DNA of 5,480 bases, taken from Clostridia bacterium. Its GTDB lineage: Bacteria > Bacillota_A > Clostridia > Christensenellales > Aristaeellaceae. The notes beneath the pieces were generated by a model that saw nothing but the letters and a program-made list of their open reading frames with translations, was not told the DNA's origin and did not search any database. The stretch is from positions 1 through 5,480 of the forward strand of contig JAFXSH010000165.1 in NCBI GenBank assembly GCA_017525805.1. Direction: 5' to 3'. Both the position numbers and the translations under genes were made by a program. Positions within the stretch are counted from its first letter, which is position 1; every line of letters begins with the position of its first letter. This document shows positions 1 through 5,413 of the stretch, piece after piece.

Positions 1-561
1 AAAGGTGGTGGGCACTTCCAGGCCGCAGGCGTCCAGCCAGGCCTTGTTGCACCAGATTTTTTCCGTGCGTGCGGCGTTCACGGCGATGATGGCGGCCAGG
101 GCGTAGATGTGGCCGTCCGGCGCGGTGATGCGGCCTTCGATATCCGGATACTTTTCCATCAGGGCGGTGTAGTTGGGAGCGTATTCCTTGAGCAGGTCTT
201 CCAAAGGAAGCAGCACGCCTTCATCGCCGTACTTGATGATTTCGGTGCCGCTCAGGCCCGGCGCCACCAGCATATCGTCGTAGGTGTCGTTGGTCCACAT
301 CAGGGCCTTGGCTTCATCATAGCCCTGGGAAGGGGCCTGGTTGAATACCAGGGTGATCCCGGTCATTTCCCGGTATTTCTGGAAGAAGTCCATGGTGGAC
401 CATTCGGCGTGGATAGCGCCCTGCTTGCCGAAGATCGACATGGTAATGGGTTCCGTTACGATGGGCAGTTCGCTTTCGGTGTTCAGCACGTCCTTACTGT
501 CCGCCAGCGCGAAAAGCGGCGTCATGCACAGGACAAGAACGAGACACAGCAGCTTTTTCAT
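1..561 (-). CDS. ABC transporter extracellular solute-binding protein (family 1), 3' end cut by window edge
   Basis: This is the exported substrate-capturing subunit of an ABC importer, probably for a sugar or oligosaccharide. Only the first 187 codons are present, out of a usual 400-550. Residues 1-20 form a signal peptide: KK at 2-3, a hydrophobic stretch at 4-19, and ALA at 18-20 just before D21, which fits signal peptidase I. There is no convincing lipobox; LVLC at 9-12 is a poor match, so anchoring as a lipoprotein is doubtful. The mature part has family-1 hallmarks: 'FFQKYREMTGI' (59-69), 'LLPLEDLLKEY' (117-127), 'PDGHIYAL' (148-155), and near the window edge 'NKAWLDACGLEVPTTF', matching the usual 'N-x-x-W-L-x-x-x-G-L-x-x-P-T-T'. 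The start is supported by AAGGAG 11 bases upstream. A strong promoter of its own precedes it, so it probably starts a separate unit. The ligand cannot be read from this fragment. Confidence 0.9.
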   Translation of the reverse strand, partial: MKKLLCLVLVLCMTPLFALADSKDVLNTESELPIVTEPITMSIFGKQGAIHAEWSTMDFFQKYREMTGITLVFNQAPSQGYDEAKALMWTNDTYDDMLVAPGLSGTEIIKYGDEGVLLPLEDLLKEYAPNYTALMEKYPDIEGRITAPDGHIYALAAIIAVNAARTEKIWCNKAWLDACGLEVPTTF

Positions 562-571
562 ACCTGTTTCA

Positions 572-579
572 GCTCCTTT
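572..579 (-). promoter_or_regulatory. Ribosome binding site of the solute-binding protein gene
   Basis: The minus strand reads AAAAGGAGC, leaving about 11 bases between GGAG and the ATG at 561-559. It fixes the start of the binding-protein gene at the signal-peptide methionine. Confidence 0.8.
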
Positions 580-605
580 TCTTGATGGAGGGATTTCTCC
601 GCTCG

Positions 606-623
606 CTTGATTGTCTTGATTGT
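606..623 (-). repeat. Tandem 9-base direct repeat at the promoter -10/start region
   Basis: On the minus strand ACAATCAAG occurs twice with no gap (623-615 and 614-606). The first copy supplies most of the -10 box and the second covers the predicted transcription start. It may be an operator with repeated half-sites, or simply a chance local duplication. Confidence 0.6.
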
Positions 624-647
624 AGCATGTACACACGTGTTTGTCAA
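619..647 (-). promoter_or_regulatory. Sigma-70/SigA-type promoter for the solute-binding protein gene
   Basis: Reading the minus strand, TTGACA (647-642, a perfect -35 box) is followed by a 17-base spacer and TACAAT (624-619, one mismatch from TATAAT). Transcription should begin near position 612, giving a leader of about 50 bases before the ATG at 561. The spacer holds the 8-base palindrome ACACGTGT (633-640) overlapping the 6-base palindrome TGTACA (628-633). The -10 box and predicted start lie within a tandem 9-base repeat (606-623). All of these are plausible operator positions, but no regulator is identified. The surrounding sequence is AT-rich, in sharp contrast to the flanking genes. 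Confidence 0.85.
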
Positions 648-704
648 TATATCGAATACAAAAATGTTAAAAATTCCTTTATAATCAAAAAACAGAAAAT
701 AATT

Positions 705-728
705 ATACACTATTAAAAATATGTGTAT
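705..728 (-). terminator. Weak inverted repeat after the transporter pair, possible terminator
   Basis: ATACAC (705-710) and GTGTAT (723-728) form a 6-base stem around a 12-base AT-rich loop. On the minus strand the stem is followed by a T-rich stretch (TTTTCTGTTTTTT). It sits about 15 bases past the stop of the last transporter gene, where a terminator would be expected. The stem is short and AT-rich, so termination would be inefficient at best. An operator or chance palindrome is equally possible. Confidence 0.3.
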
Positions 729-742
729 GCCTTCCCAACTGC

Positions 743-1300
743 TCACAAACAGATTTCACGCACCAGGTTCATAATTCCGCACAGGCCCATAACAAGAATG
801 GGGTTCCATTTCCGCTTGCGCAAAGCATAGAAAGCGGCGGAAAAGAGAAGGATGTTCATCCAGTCGGCCTGGTTGAAAGTGATCGGGCTTTTTCCGCCGA
901 AAGCTATCTGCAAAAGCATGTTCAGGCCGGCGGCGGCAATCAGCGCCACAACAGCGGGCCGCAGAGAGGCAAGCACGCTTTGAAGCATGGGCAGCTTCCG
1001 GTATTTCCTGTAAATCAATGCCAATAAGGATACGATCACCAGCGAGGGAAGGATACATCCGAACGTGGCGGCGATTGCCCCTGGAATCCTGGCGATTTTG
1101 AGTCCTACGAACGTAGCGCCATTGACAGCGATTGGGCCGGGCGTCATTTCGGCTATGGCCGCCAAATCCATGAACTGTTCCTCAGTCAGCCAATGGCGCA
1201 GCTCCACGGTCTGATTTTGAATCAAAGGAATGGCTGCGTATCCCCCGCCAATGGAAAATGCGCCGATCTGCAGGAAGCATAAGAACAGTTGCAGCAGCAT
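743..1300 (-). CDS. Short-chain chromate-ion-transporter (CHR) family protein, second of a pair
   Basis: This is an integral membrane protein of 185 residues, the normal length for single-domain (short-chain) CHR proteins, which work as pairs equivalent to the two halves of long ChrA. Family signatures are clear: 'IGAFSIGGGY' (12-21), a tryptophan at 37 in 'RHWLTEEQF', and 'TPGPIAVN' (53-60). Several hydrophobic segments follow, at about 72-97, 115-133, 148-160 and 166-180. The start lies 4 bases after the stop of the partner gene; its purine-rich ribosome binding site (GGGGAGG, 1312-1318) is inside the end of that gene, which implies translational coupling. The characterised family role is chromate/sulfate-type anion transport. 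In anaerobes with no other chromate genes nearby, the real substrate is unknown, so I assign only the family. It is the last gene of the apparent operon. Confidence 0.88.
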   Translation of the reverse strand: MLLQLFLCFLQIGAFSIGGGYAAIPLIQNQTVELRHWLTEEQFMDLAAIAEMTPGPIAVNGATFVGLKIARIPGAIAATFGCILPSLVIVSLLALIYRKYRKLPMLQSVLASLRPAVVALIAAAGLNMLLQIAFGGKSPITFNQADWMNILLFSAAFYALRKRKWNPILVMGLCGIMNLVREICL

Positions 1301-1304
1301 GCCT

Positions 1305-1871
1305 TTATCCGCCTCCCCTTTGGTCTTTCAGGGCCATCAAGACGCCTGCGCAGGCTGCGCACAGGATGATCAGGATGATATTGACCTTGAAAAAGAATGT
1401 GGCGATGAAAGCCGCCGCCATAACGGCGTCATGCTCCCATTTTTTCGTTTTCAGCACATTTTTGCCTAAGCTCAGGGCCACGTCCACGATCACCGCCGCC
1501 ACCCCGCACGACATTCCCTGGAGTAACGCCGCCACATAGCGGTTATCGGCAAACAGCCTGTAAAATAAGGATATGACAGAAAGGATCACCATGGGCGGGA
1601 TAACGGTGCCAAGCACGGACACCGCCATCCCGATGAAGCCTTCCACCTTCCAGCCTACCAGGATGGCTGCGTTGACGGCAATAGCGCCGGGACTGGATTG
1701 GGCCAGGGCAGTCATATCCAGCATTTCCTGTTCATCAATCCAGCCCAGTTCATCCACGAATTTGCGTTTCATGAAGGTGACGATCACAAAGCCCCCGCCA
1801 AACGTAAAAGCGCTGATATACAGCATCCCGAAAAAAAGCTTCATCAGCCGTTTGCCCCCGGATCGTTCCAT
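1305..1871 (-). CDS. Short-chain chromate-ion-transporter (CHR) family protein, first of a pair
   Basis: This 188-residue polytopic membrane protein is a homologue of, but not identical to, the next gene; the two probably form a heteromeric transporter. Visible signatures are 'AFTFGGGF' (21-28), W44 in 'ELGWIDEQEM', and 'SSPGAIAVN' (59-67), where the usual PGP has become PGA. Hydrophobic segments lie at about 11-33, 80-104, 110-128, 149-160 and 163-180. I chose the first ATG because AGGAGG (1876-1881) sits 4 bases upstream. That spacing is short, so a start at M10 (MKLFFGM), which would match the usual family N-terminus better, remains possible. The gene begins 16 bases after the LarA-type gene's stop and ends 4 bases before the partner's start. 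The transported anion is not evident from sequence. Confidence 0.88.
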   Translation of the reverse strand: MERSGGKRLMKLFFGMLYISAFTFGGGFVIVTFMKRKFVDELGWIDEQEMLDMTALAQSSPGAIAVNAAILVGWKVEGFIGMAVSVLGTVIPPMVILSVISLFYRLFADNRYVAALLQGMSCGVAAVIVDVALSLGKNVLKTKKWEHDAVMAAAFIATFFFKVNIILIILCAACAGVLMALKDQRGGG

Positions 1872-1875
1872 GCGG

Positions 1876-1881
1876 CCTCCT
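1876..1881 (-). promoter_or_regulatory. Ribosome binding site of the first CHR gene
   Basis: A perfect AGGAGG lies in the 16-base gap after the LarA-type gene's stop codon, with only 4 bases to the ATG at 1871-1869. It is the main argument for the upstream start, although the spacing is shorter than ideal. Confidence 0.7.
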
Positions 1882-1887
1882 ATTCTG

Positions 1888-3384
1888 TCAGCCGCCGCAG
1901 GGATGGGCGGGCGCGCCGTCCCGGTAATGGCTGTTTTCCTCGGGATTTTTCATGCACAGATGCACGGCAGCGGTGGTGAAGGTTTTCGGCAGGGCTAAGA
2001 TATTGGGCGTTTCTCCCACAAATTTGCGTTTGGCGTCCTCGATGGCTTCTTCCACGGTGGCGCGGGTCTTGAGGCCCATGCCCCTTGCGATGCCCGGCTC
2101 CCGGGCCCCCACGATGTAAATGGCGCTGGTATGCATTTCGGCCAAATGCCCGCAGCTCATCATGCTGAACCCGTGGAAGGGATGGAAGGCGTTGGCGAAG
2201 CGGTATTTGCGTATGTATTCTTCCTTGGTGGCGAAATATTCGCCGTAGCGGTTCATATCGGGCAGGATATTCATAGAATCGTGCTGGAACATCTCGTACA
2301 GCTCTTTCAGATAAGGCCAGCGTTCCTCGTGGAACCAGCCGTCGCAGATGGAGGGCACGATGAACACGCAGTGATCGCTGAGCACGCGCTTATGCCGGAT
2401 CACTTGGGCGGAAAGGGCCTGCATCATCTGGATGGGATTGGTGCCCATGCCATCGCCGTAGTGGAAATTGGTGGGCATGCCGAATATCACGATATCGTAT
2501 TTCTTTTCGGCCCAATGCACGTAGGTGCGCTTGTCGGCGGTCTTCCAGGCGATGGGCTGCATTTCTTTGGCCCAGCCGGAATTGATTTCGATCTGCCGGG
2601 ATTTGGTGTCCAGCACGGCGTCGCAGCAGAAGAATTTCTTGCCCATCTTTTCTTCCATCAGCATGCCCTGCCGGTCGAATTTGTCCCGCATGAGGCTGGA
2701 GGTGGACACCGGCACGAAATCGGGCCGGTGCATCACCTGTGGCACGTGGTGGGCGGCGATGCTGCGCCAATGGCTGATACCGGTGGCGCAGTGCTTGTAC
2801 CCGCCGGAATAGCCGCCGTAAGGGTTGCCCTGGGTGTGGCCGATCAGGATGGCAAGATCAGCGTCGTAGACGTATTTGTTCATCAGCACATGATCGCCTT
2901 GGTCCGTATAGCCCAGGTCGATCATGTGGTCGGGGTCCTCGCTGTCGTGGCTGGTGATCTGGTTGCTGAAATAGAATTCGCTGAACAGTTCCTCCCCCAG
3001 CATGGTTTTCATTTCCGGCACGGTGGCCCGGGGATGCAGGCCGTTGGAAAAGAGCAGCAGGATATCCTTTTTCTGGATGCCCGCCGCGTACAGCTCGTCT
3101 AAGCAGGCGCGGATGGATACCTTGCGGTGGCTGGTGGGCTGATTGCCGCCCTTCACGATGTCGGGAATGACGAACACCACGGTCTTTTTCCCTTTGGCCA
3201 GTTCCGCCAAGGGCTCCATGCCGATGGGATGACGGATGGAATGTAAGGTGGCCTGATACAGGCTGTCCCAGTCCTGGGGCAGGCAAGGCGGGTCGGGCAC
3301 CGTTTCCCCGGGGATAAAAACGTCGGTGGTATCGGGCAGCTCGGCGCGCATGAAGCCATGGCCGTATTCAAAATCCAGTATCAT
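1888..3384 (-). CDS. LarA-type (nickel-pincer lactate racemase family, DUF2088) protein, atypical active site
   Basis: This is a cytoplasmic protein of 498 residues, larger than the roughly 420 of classical LarA. The family racemises or epimerises 2-hydroxy acids, and in some branches sugars, using a nickel-pincer nucleotide bound to a lysine. Recognisable family landmarks: 'VIPDIVKGG' (72-80) in the substrate loop; 'SNGLHPRAT' (113-121), whose H117 matches catalytic H108 of Lactobacillus plantarum LarA; 'SHD' (145-147); 'GGYSGGYK' (190-197), whose K197 matches cofactor-anchoring K184; and H213, 16 residues later, exactly the spacing of the nickel ligand H200. By the same alignment the second catalytic histidine (H174) is N187, and lactate-binding K298 is Q322, so lactate is probably not the substrate. 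GGAGG overlapping the preceding stop supports the start. No larB, larC or larE cofactor genes are in the window, so they would have to be elsewhere. Residue equivalences come from manual alignment. Confidence 0.85.
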   Translation of the reverse strand: MILDFEYGHGFMRAELPDTTDVFIPGETVPDPPCLPQDWDSLYQATLHSIRHPIGMEPLAELAKGKKTVVFVIPDIVKGGNQPTSHRKVSIRACLDELYAAGIQKKDILLLFSNGLHPRATVPEMKTMLGEELFSEFYFSNQITSHDSEDPDHMIDLGYTDQGDHVLMNKYVYDADLAILIGHTQGNPYGGYSGGYKHCATGISHWRSIAAHHVPQVMHRPDFVPVSTSSLMRDKFDRQGMLMEEKMGKKFFCCDAVLDTKSRQIEINSGWAKEMQPIAWKTADKRTYVHWAEKKYDIVIFGMPTNFHYGDGMGTNPIQMMQALSAQVIRHKRVLSDHCVFIVPSICDGWFHEERWPYLKELYEMFQHDSMNILPDMNRYGEYFATKEEYIRKYRFANAFHPFHGFSMMSCGHLAEMHTSAIYIVGAREPGIARGMGLKTRATVEEAIEDAKRKFVGETPNILALPKTFTTAAVHLCMKNPEENSHYRDGAPAHPCGG

Positions 3385-3390
3385 GTGGGT

Positions 3391-3399
3391 CCCCCCTCC
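3391..3399 (-). promoter_or_regulatory. Ribosome binding site of the LarA-type gene
   Basis: GGAGGGGGG directly follows the TGA stop of the isomerase gene, with 10 bases between GGAGG and the ATG at 3384-3382. The proximity of stop and ribosome binding site suggests coupled translation. Confidence 0.75.
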
Positions 3400-4239
3400 T
3401 CAATGATTCAGGTATCTGCGGATGATGTCTAAGTATTCGTCCGGATAGAACCCGATTTCTCCCTGGAAGCGGGTCAGGGCGATGAGCCCGCCGTCGATTT
3501 CCGGGATGGAAGCCAGCATGGCCGCGTTGTCCTGCTTGAGCCCGCCGCCGTAAACCACGTCCATGCCGCCGGTGCACGCCTTCACGAACCGGGCGATCTT
3601 TTCGATATAGGGCTTGTCCGCCGGCGTTTTTCCCGGACCGATGGACCAAACGGGTTCATAGCCGATCACGATGCTGCTTTTGTCCGCGCCGTTCAAGCCC
3701 ATATCCAGCTGATTTCCCAGCACGGTTTCCCATTCCGCCTGTTCTTCGCTTTTTTCGCCGATGCAGTACAGAACACGTAGCTCGGCCTTCTGTGCGCACA
3801 GGATCTCCTGGTTGAGGATGCGGTTCACCGCTTCGGCGGCGGCGCGGCCTGTGACGCCCGCTTCCGCCAAAATGCCCATTTTATCGTTCCGCTCCTCGCA
3901 ATGGCCGATGAGTACGCTTTCGCAGCCCGCTTCCTTCATGGCGTTGGCCGTGCGGTTGGACGTGAACGCGCCGAAATTGCCGCCCACAGCGGTATCGGCC
4001 CGGTAGACGCTTTGGCAGCCGATCAGGACGGGGCTTTCCGCCTTCCGGGCTGCGGCGGCGGAAAGAACATGCGCTTCCGGGAAATAGATCGCAAATTCTG
4101 TATCAGGATAAGCGCTCAGCCCCTCCTGGACGGCTTCAACGATGGTTTTTCCCCAATCCGCCATGGGGGCCAGCCGATTCACGCCCCCATAGGCCGGGGG
4201 AATGTCGAACCGTTTCAGATTCAGATAAATGTGTTTCAT
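3400..4239 (-). CDS. Divergent triose-phosphate isomerase family protein
   Basis: This is a cytoplasmic (beta/alpha)8-barrel aldose-ketose phosphate isomerase of 279 residues, against about 250 for housekeeping TpiA; the extra length is mainly near the N-terminus (about 11-30). All catalytic residues are present: N7 and K9 ('YLNLK', usually NWK), H113 in 'IGHCEER', and E195 in 'GYEPVWSIGPGKT' with an intact loop 6. The phosphate-gripping loops differ: the usual YGGSV is 'YGGGL' (230-234), and the usual DGxLVGGAS is 'DGGLIALTR' (249-257). The dimer loop TGE is 'TSN' (93-95), and the arginine after HSE is E116. Isomerase chemistry therefore looks intact while the substrate may not be a normal triose phosphate; erythrulose-phosphate isomerases are a known example of repurposed TIM paralogues. 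It starts 4 bases after the kinase stop, with AAAGGAG (4247-4253) inside the end of the kinase gene. A housekeeping TpiA with poor conservation is the alternative. Confidence 0.85.
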   Translation of the reverse strand: MKHIYLNLKRFDIPPAYGGVNRLAPMADWGKTIVEAVQEGLSAYPDTEFAIYFPEAHVLSAAAARKAESPVLIGCQSVYRADTAVGGNFGAFTSNRTANAMKEAGCESVLIGHCEERNDKMGILAEAGVTGRAAAEAVNRILNQEILCAQKAELRVLYCIGEKSEEQAEWETVLGNQLDMGLNGADKSSIVIGYEPVWSIGPGKTPADKPYIEKIARFVKACTGGMDVVYGGGLKQDNAAMLASIPEIDGGLIALTRFQGEIGFYPDEYLDIIRRYLNH

Positions 4240-4243
4240 ACGC

Positions 4244-5401
4244 TCACTCCTTTCCCGCCCATTGGACGATTTCAGGCAGTTTTTCGCCGATCAGAGGCCT
4301 GCACCAGCGCAGGAAAGCTTCCGTCACATCATAGCGGTCTAAGTATTCTTTGGGCAGCAGCCGTTCATGGAGAGTCAGCCTGTTCAGCGGGATCAGGATT
4401 TCTTCGCAGTCATACGGCGCGTCCGATACCCTGCGGAGTCCGGCCATCATGCCGCCGATGCCGGAAAGCACCGTGCGGGCCGCCAGCGCGCCCAGTGCTT
4501 CCGTCTCCCGACGGTCGATATCGGAAACCATTTCAGCACAGCACCGGCCTAAGATGCCCGGCGTTTCGCAGCGGGCCTTGACGCCTAACTTTTCGATCAC
4601 CAGACGGGATAAATACTGGGATACCGCCCCGAAGTACACGGCGCGGCCCGACGTATACATGGGCGGCGCAACGGGGGTCCCGTCGGCATAATGAATGCCT
4701 TCGCTGACGGCTACCACAACGCCGCGGCCTTTTTCCCATATTTTTTGTACTTCCTCCAGGAAATCCGCTTCATCAAAAGGCACTTCCGGCACTAAGATCA
4801 GATGCGGCGCATCGCCCGGCTTTTTCCGAGACAAGGCGGAGGCGGCGGCCACCCAGCCGGAATTGCGGCCCATGTATTCCACGATGCAAACGTGAATGGG
4901 CAGGGCTGCCACATCAGCGGCGATTTCCCGCATGGTCACGGCGGCGAACCGGGCGGCGCTCCCGTAGCCGGGGGCGTGATCCGTCAGGTCCAGGTCGTTA
5001 TCGATGGTTTTGGGGATGCCGCCCACGATGATCCCCGCGTCCCGGCACTGTTCCCACAGTTTGGCGCAGGTATCCATGGTGCCGTTGCCGCCGGTCAGCA
5101 GCACATACCCAATGTCATGGGCTTTCAGCGCCCGCAGGATCGCTTCATAATCCTTTTGCTCCAGGGGCGTGCGGGAGGTGCCGATGGCGGAAGCGGGTGA
5201 TAATCGCAGCGCCTCCAGGGAAACGCCGTCCAGCCCACCCAAATCCAGAAAGTCTTCGTTCAAAATGCCGCTCGTTCCATACACGGCCCCCAAGATGCCG
5301 TCCGCCTTCCCGCTTTTTTGCGCTTCCCGCACAGCGCCAGCCAGGGAAGCGTTGATCACGGCAGTCGGCGCGCCGCCGTGGGCAATGAGCAATTTCGCCA
5401 T
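4244..5401 (-). CDS. Phosphofructokinase family protein (PPi-PFK clade, phosphoryl donor ambiguous)
   Basis: This 385-residue cytoplasmic enzyme phosphorylates fructose 6-phosphate or a related ketose phosphate at C1. Visible motifs: N-terminal donor loop 'GGAPTAVINASL' (9-20); 'TGGNGTMDT' (103-111); catalytic 'PKTIDND' (130-136) with base D134; 'APGYGSAAR' (143-151); 'MGRNSGW' (177-183), which contacts the sugar phosphate; 'VPEVPF' (204-209); and 'ETPGILGR' (279-286). K131 is typical of PPi-dependent enzymes. Residue 107, which is Asp in most PPi-PFKs (GGDD or GGND), is Gly as in ATP enzymes, so the donor cannot be assigned. The start is fixed by AAGGAG 6 bases upstream, overlapping the stop of the preceding gene. 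The TIM-family gene follows after 4 bases, consistent with a shared sugar-phosphate pathway. The substrate might also be another ketose phosphate such as sedoheptulose 7-phosphate; the sequence does not decide. Confidence 0.92.
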   Translation of the reverse strand: MAKLLIAHGGAPTAVINASLAGAVREAQKSGKADGILGAVYGTSGILNEDFLDLGGLDGVSLEALRLSPASAIGTSRTPLEQKDYEAILRALKAHDIGYVLLTGGNGTMDTCAKLWEQCRDAGIIVGGIPKTIDNDLDLTDHAPGYGSAARFAAVTMREIAADVAALPIHVCIVEYMGRNSGWVAAASALSRKKPGDAPHLILVPEVPFDEADFLEEVQKIWEKGRGVVVAVSEGIHYADGTPVAPPMYTSGRAVYFGAVSQYLSRLVIEKLGVKARCETPGILGRCCAEMVSDIDRRETEALGALAARTVLSGIGGMMAGLRRVSDAPYDCEEILIPLNRLTLHERLLPKEYLDRYDVTEAFLRWCRPLIGEKLPEIVQWAGKE

Positions 5402-5407
5402 AACGCG

Positions 5408-5413
5408 CTCCTT
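5408..5413 (-). promoter_or_regulatory. Ribosome binding site of the phosphofructokinase-family gene
   Basis: AAGGAG overlaps the TAA stop of the upstream gene and lies 6 bases before the ATG at 5401-5399. This is ideal spacing and points to translational coupling with the upstream gene. Confidence 0.8.

Larger units (their letters stand above)
562..742. other. AT-rich intergenic region between the transporter pair and the binding-protein gene
   Basis: This is the only non-coding gap of any size in the window (181 bases). It contains, in minus-strand order, the weak inverted repeat at 728-705, a T-rich stretch, the strong promoter at 647-619, the tandem repeat at 623-606 and the ribosome binding site near 577. 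Its base composition is markedly more AT-rich than the genes on either side. A 62-codon open frame crosses it but is judged doubtful (see findings). Confidence 0.8.

Noticed and set aside
109..610. Plus-strand open frames opposite the binding-protein gene
   Set aside because: The minus-strand frame gives an unmistakable signal peptide and solute-binding-protein motifs, and the plus frames have none.
619..634. Possible catabolite-response (cre) element in the promoter
   Set aside because: The stretch beginning TGTAGC on the plus strand lacks the central CG and several consensus positions.
1305..1871. The two CHR genes as one long ChrA broken by a frameshift
   Set aside because: Each has its own ribosome binding site, N-terminal GGG motif and normal short-chain length (188 and 185 residues), which fits a natural tandem pair.
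2390..2770. Minus-strand 126-codon open frame in another frame inside the LarA-type gene
   Set aside because: Arg/His/Pro-rich out-of-frame shadow. The main frame is continuous with LarA motifs on both sides, so there is no frameshift to explain.
2131..3102. Long open frame of 323 codons on the plus strand opposite the LarA-type gene
   Set aside because: It is antisense to a gene with clear family motifs. Its His/Gly/Val-rich product has no recognisable domain, and GC-rich codon structure readily keeps such antisense frames open.
3901..4581. 226-codon plus-strand open frame spanning the TIM-like and PFK-like junction
   Set aside because: It crosses two well-supported opposite-strand genes and their ribosome binding site, and its product has no family motif.
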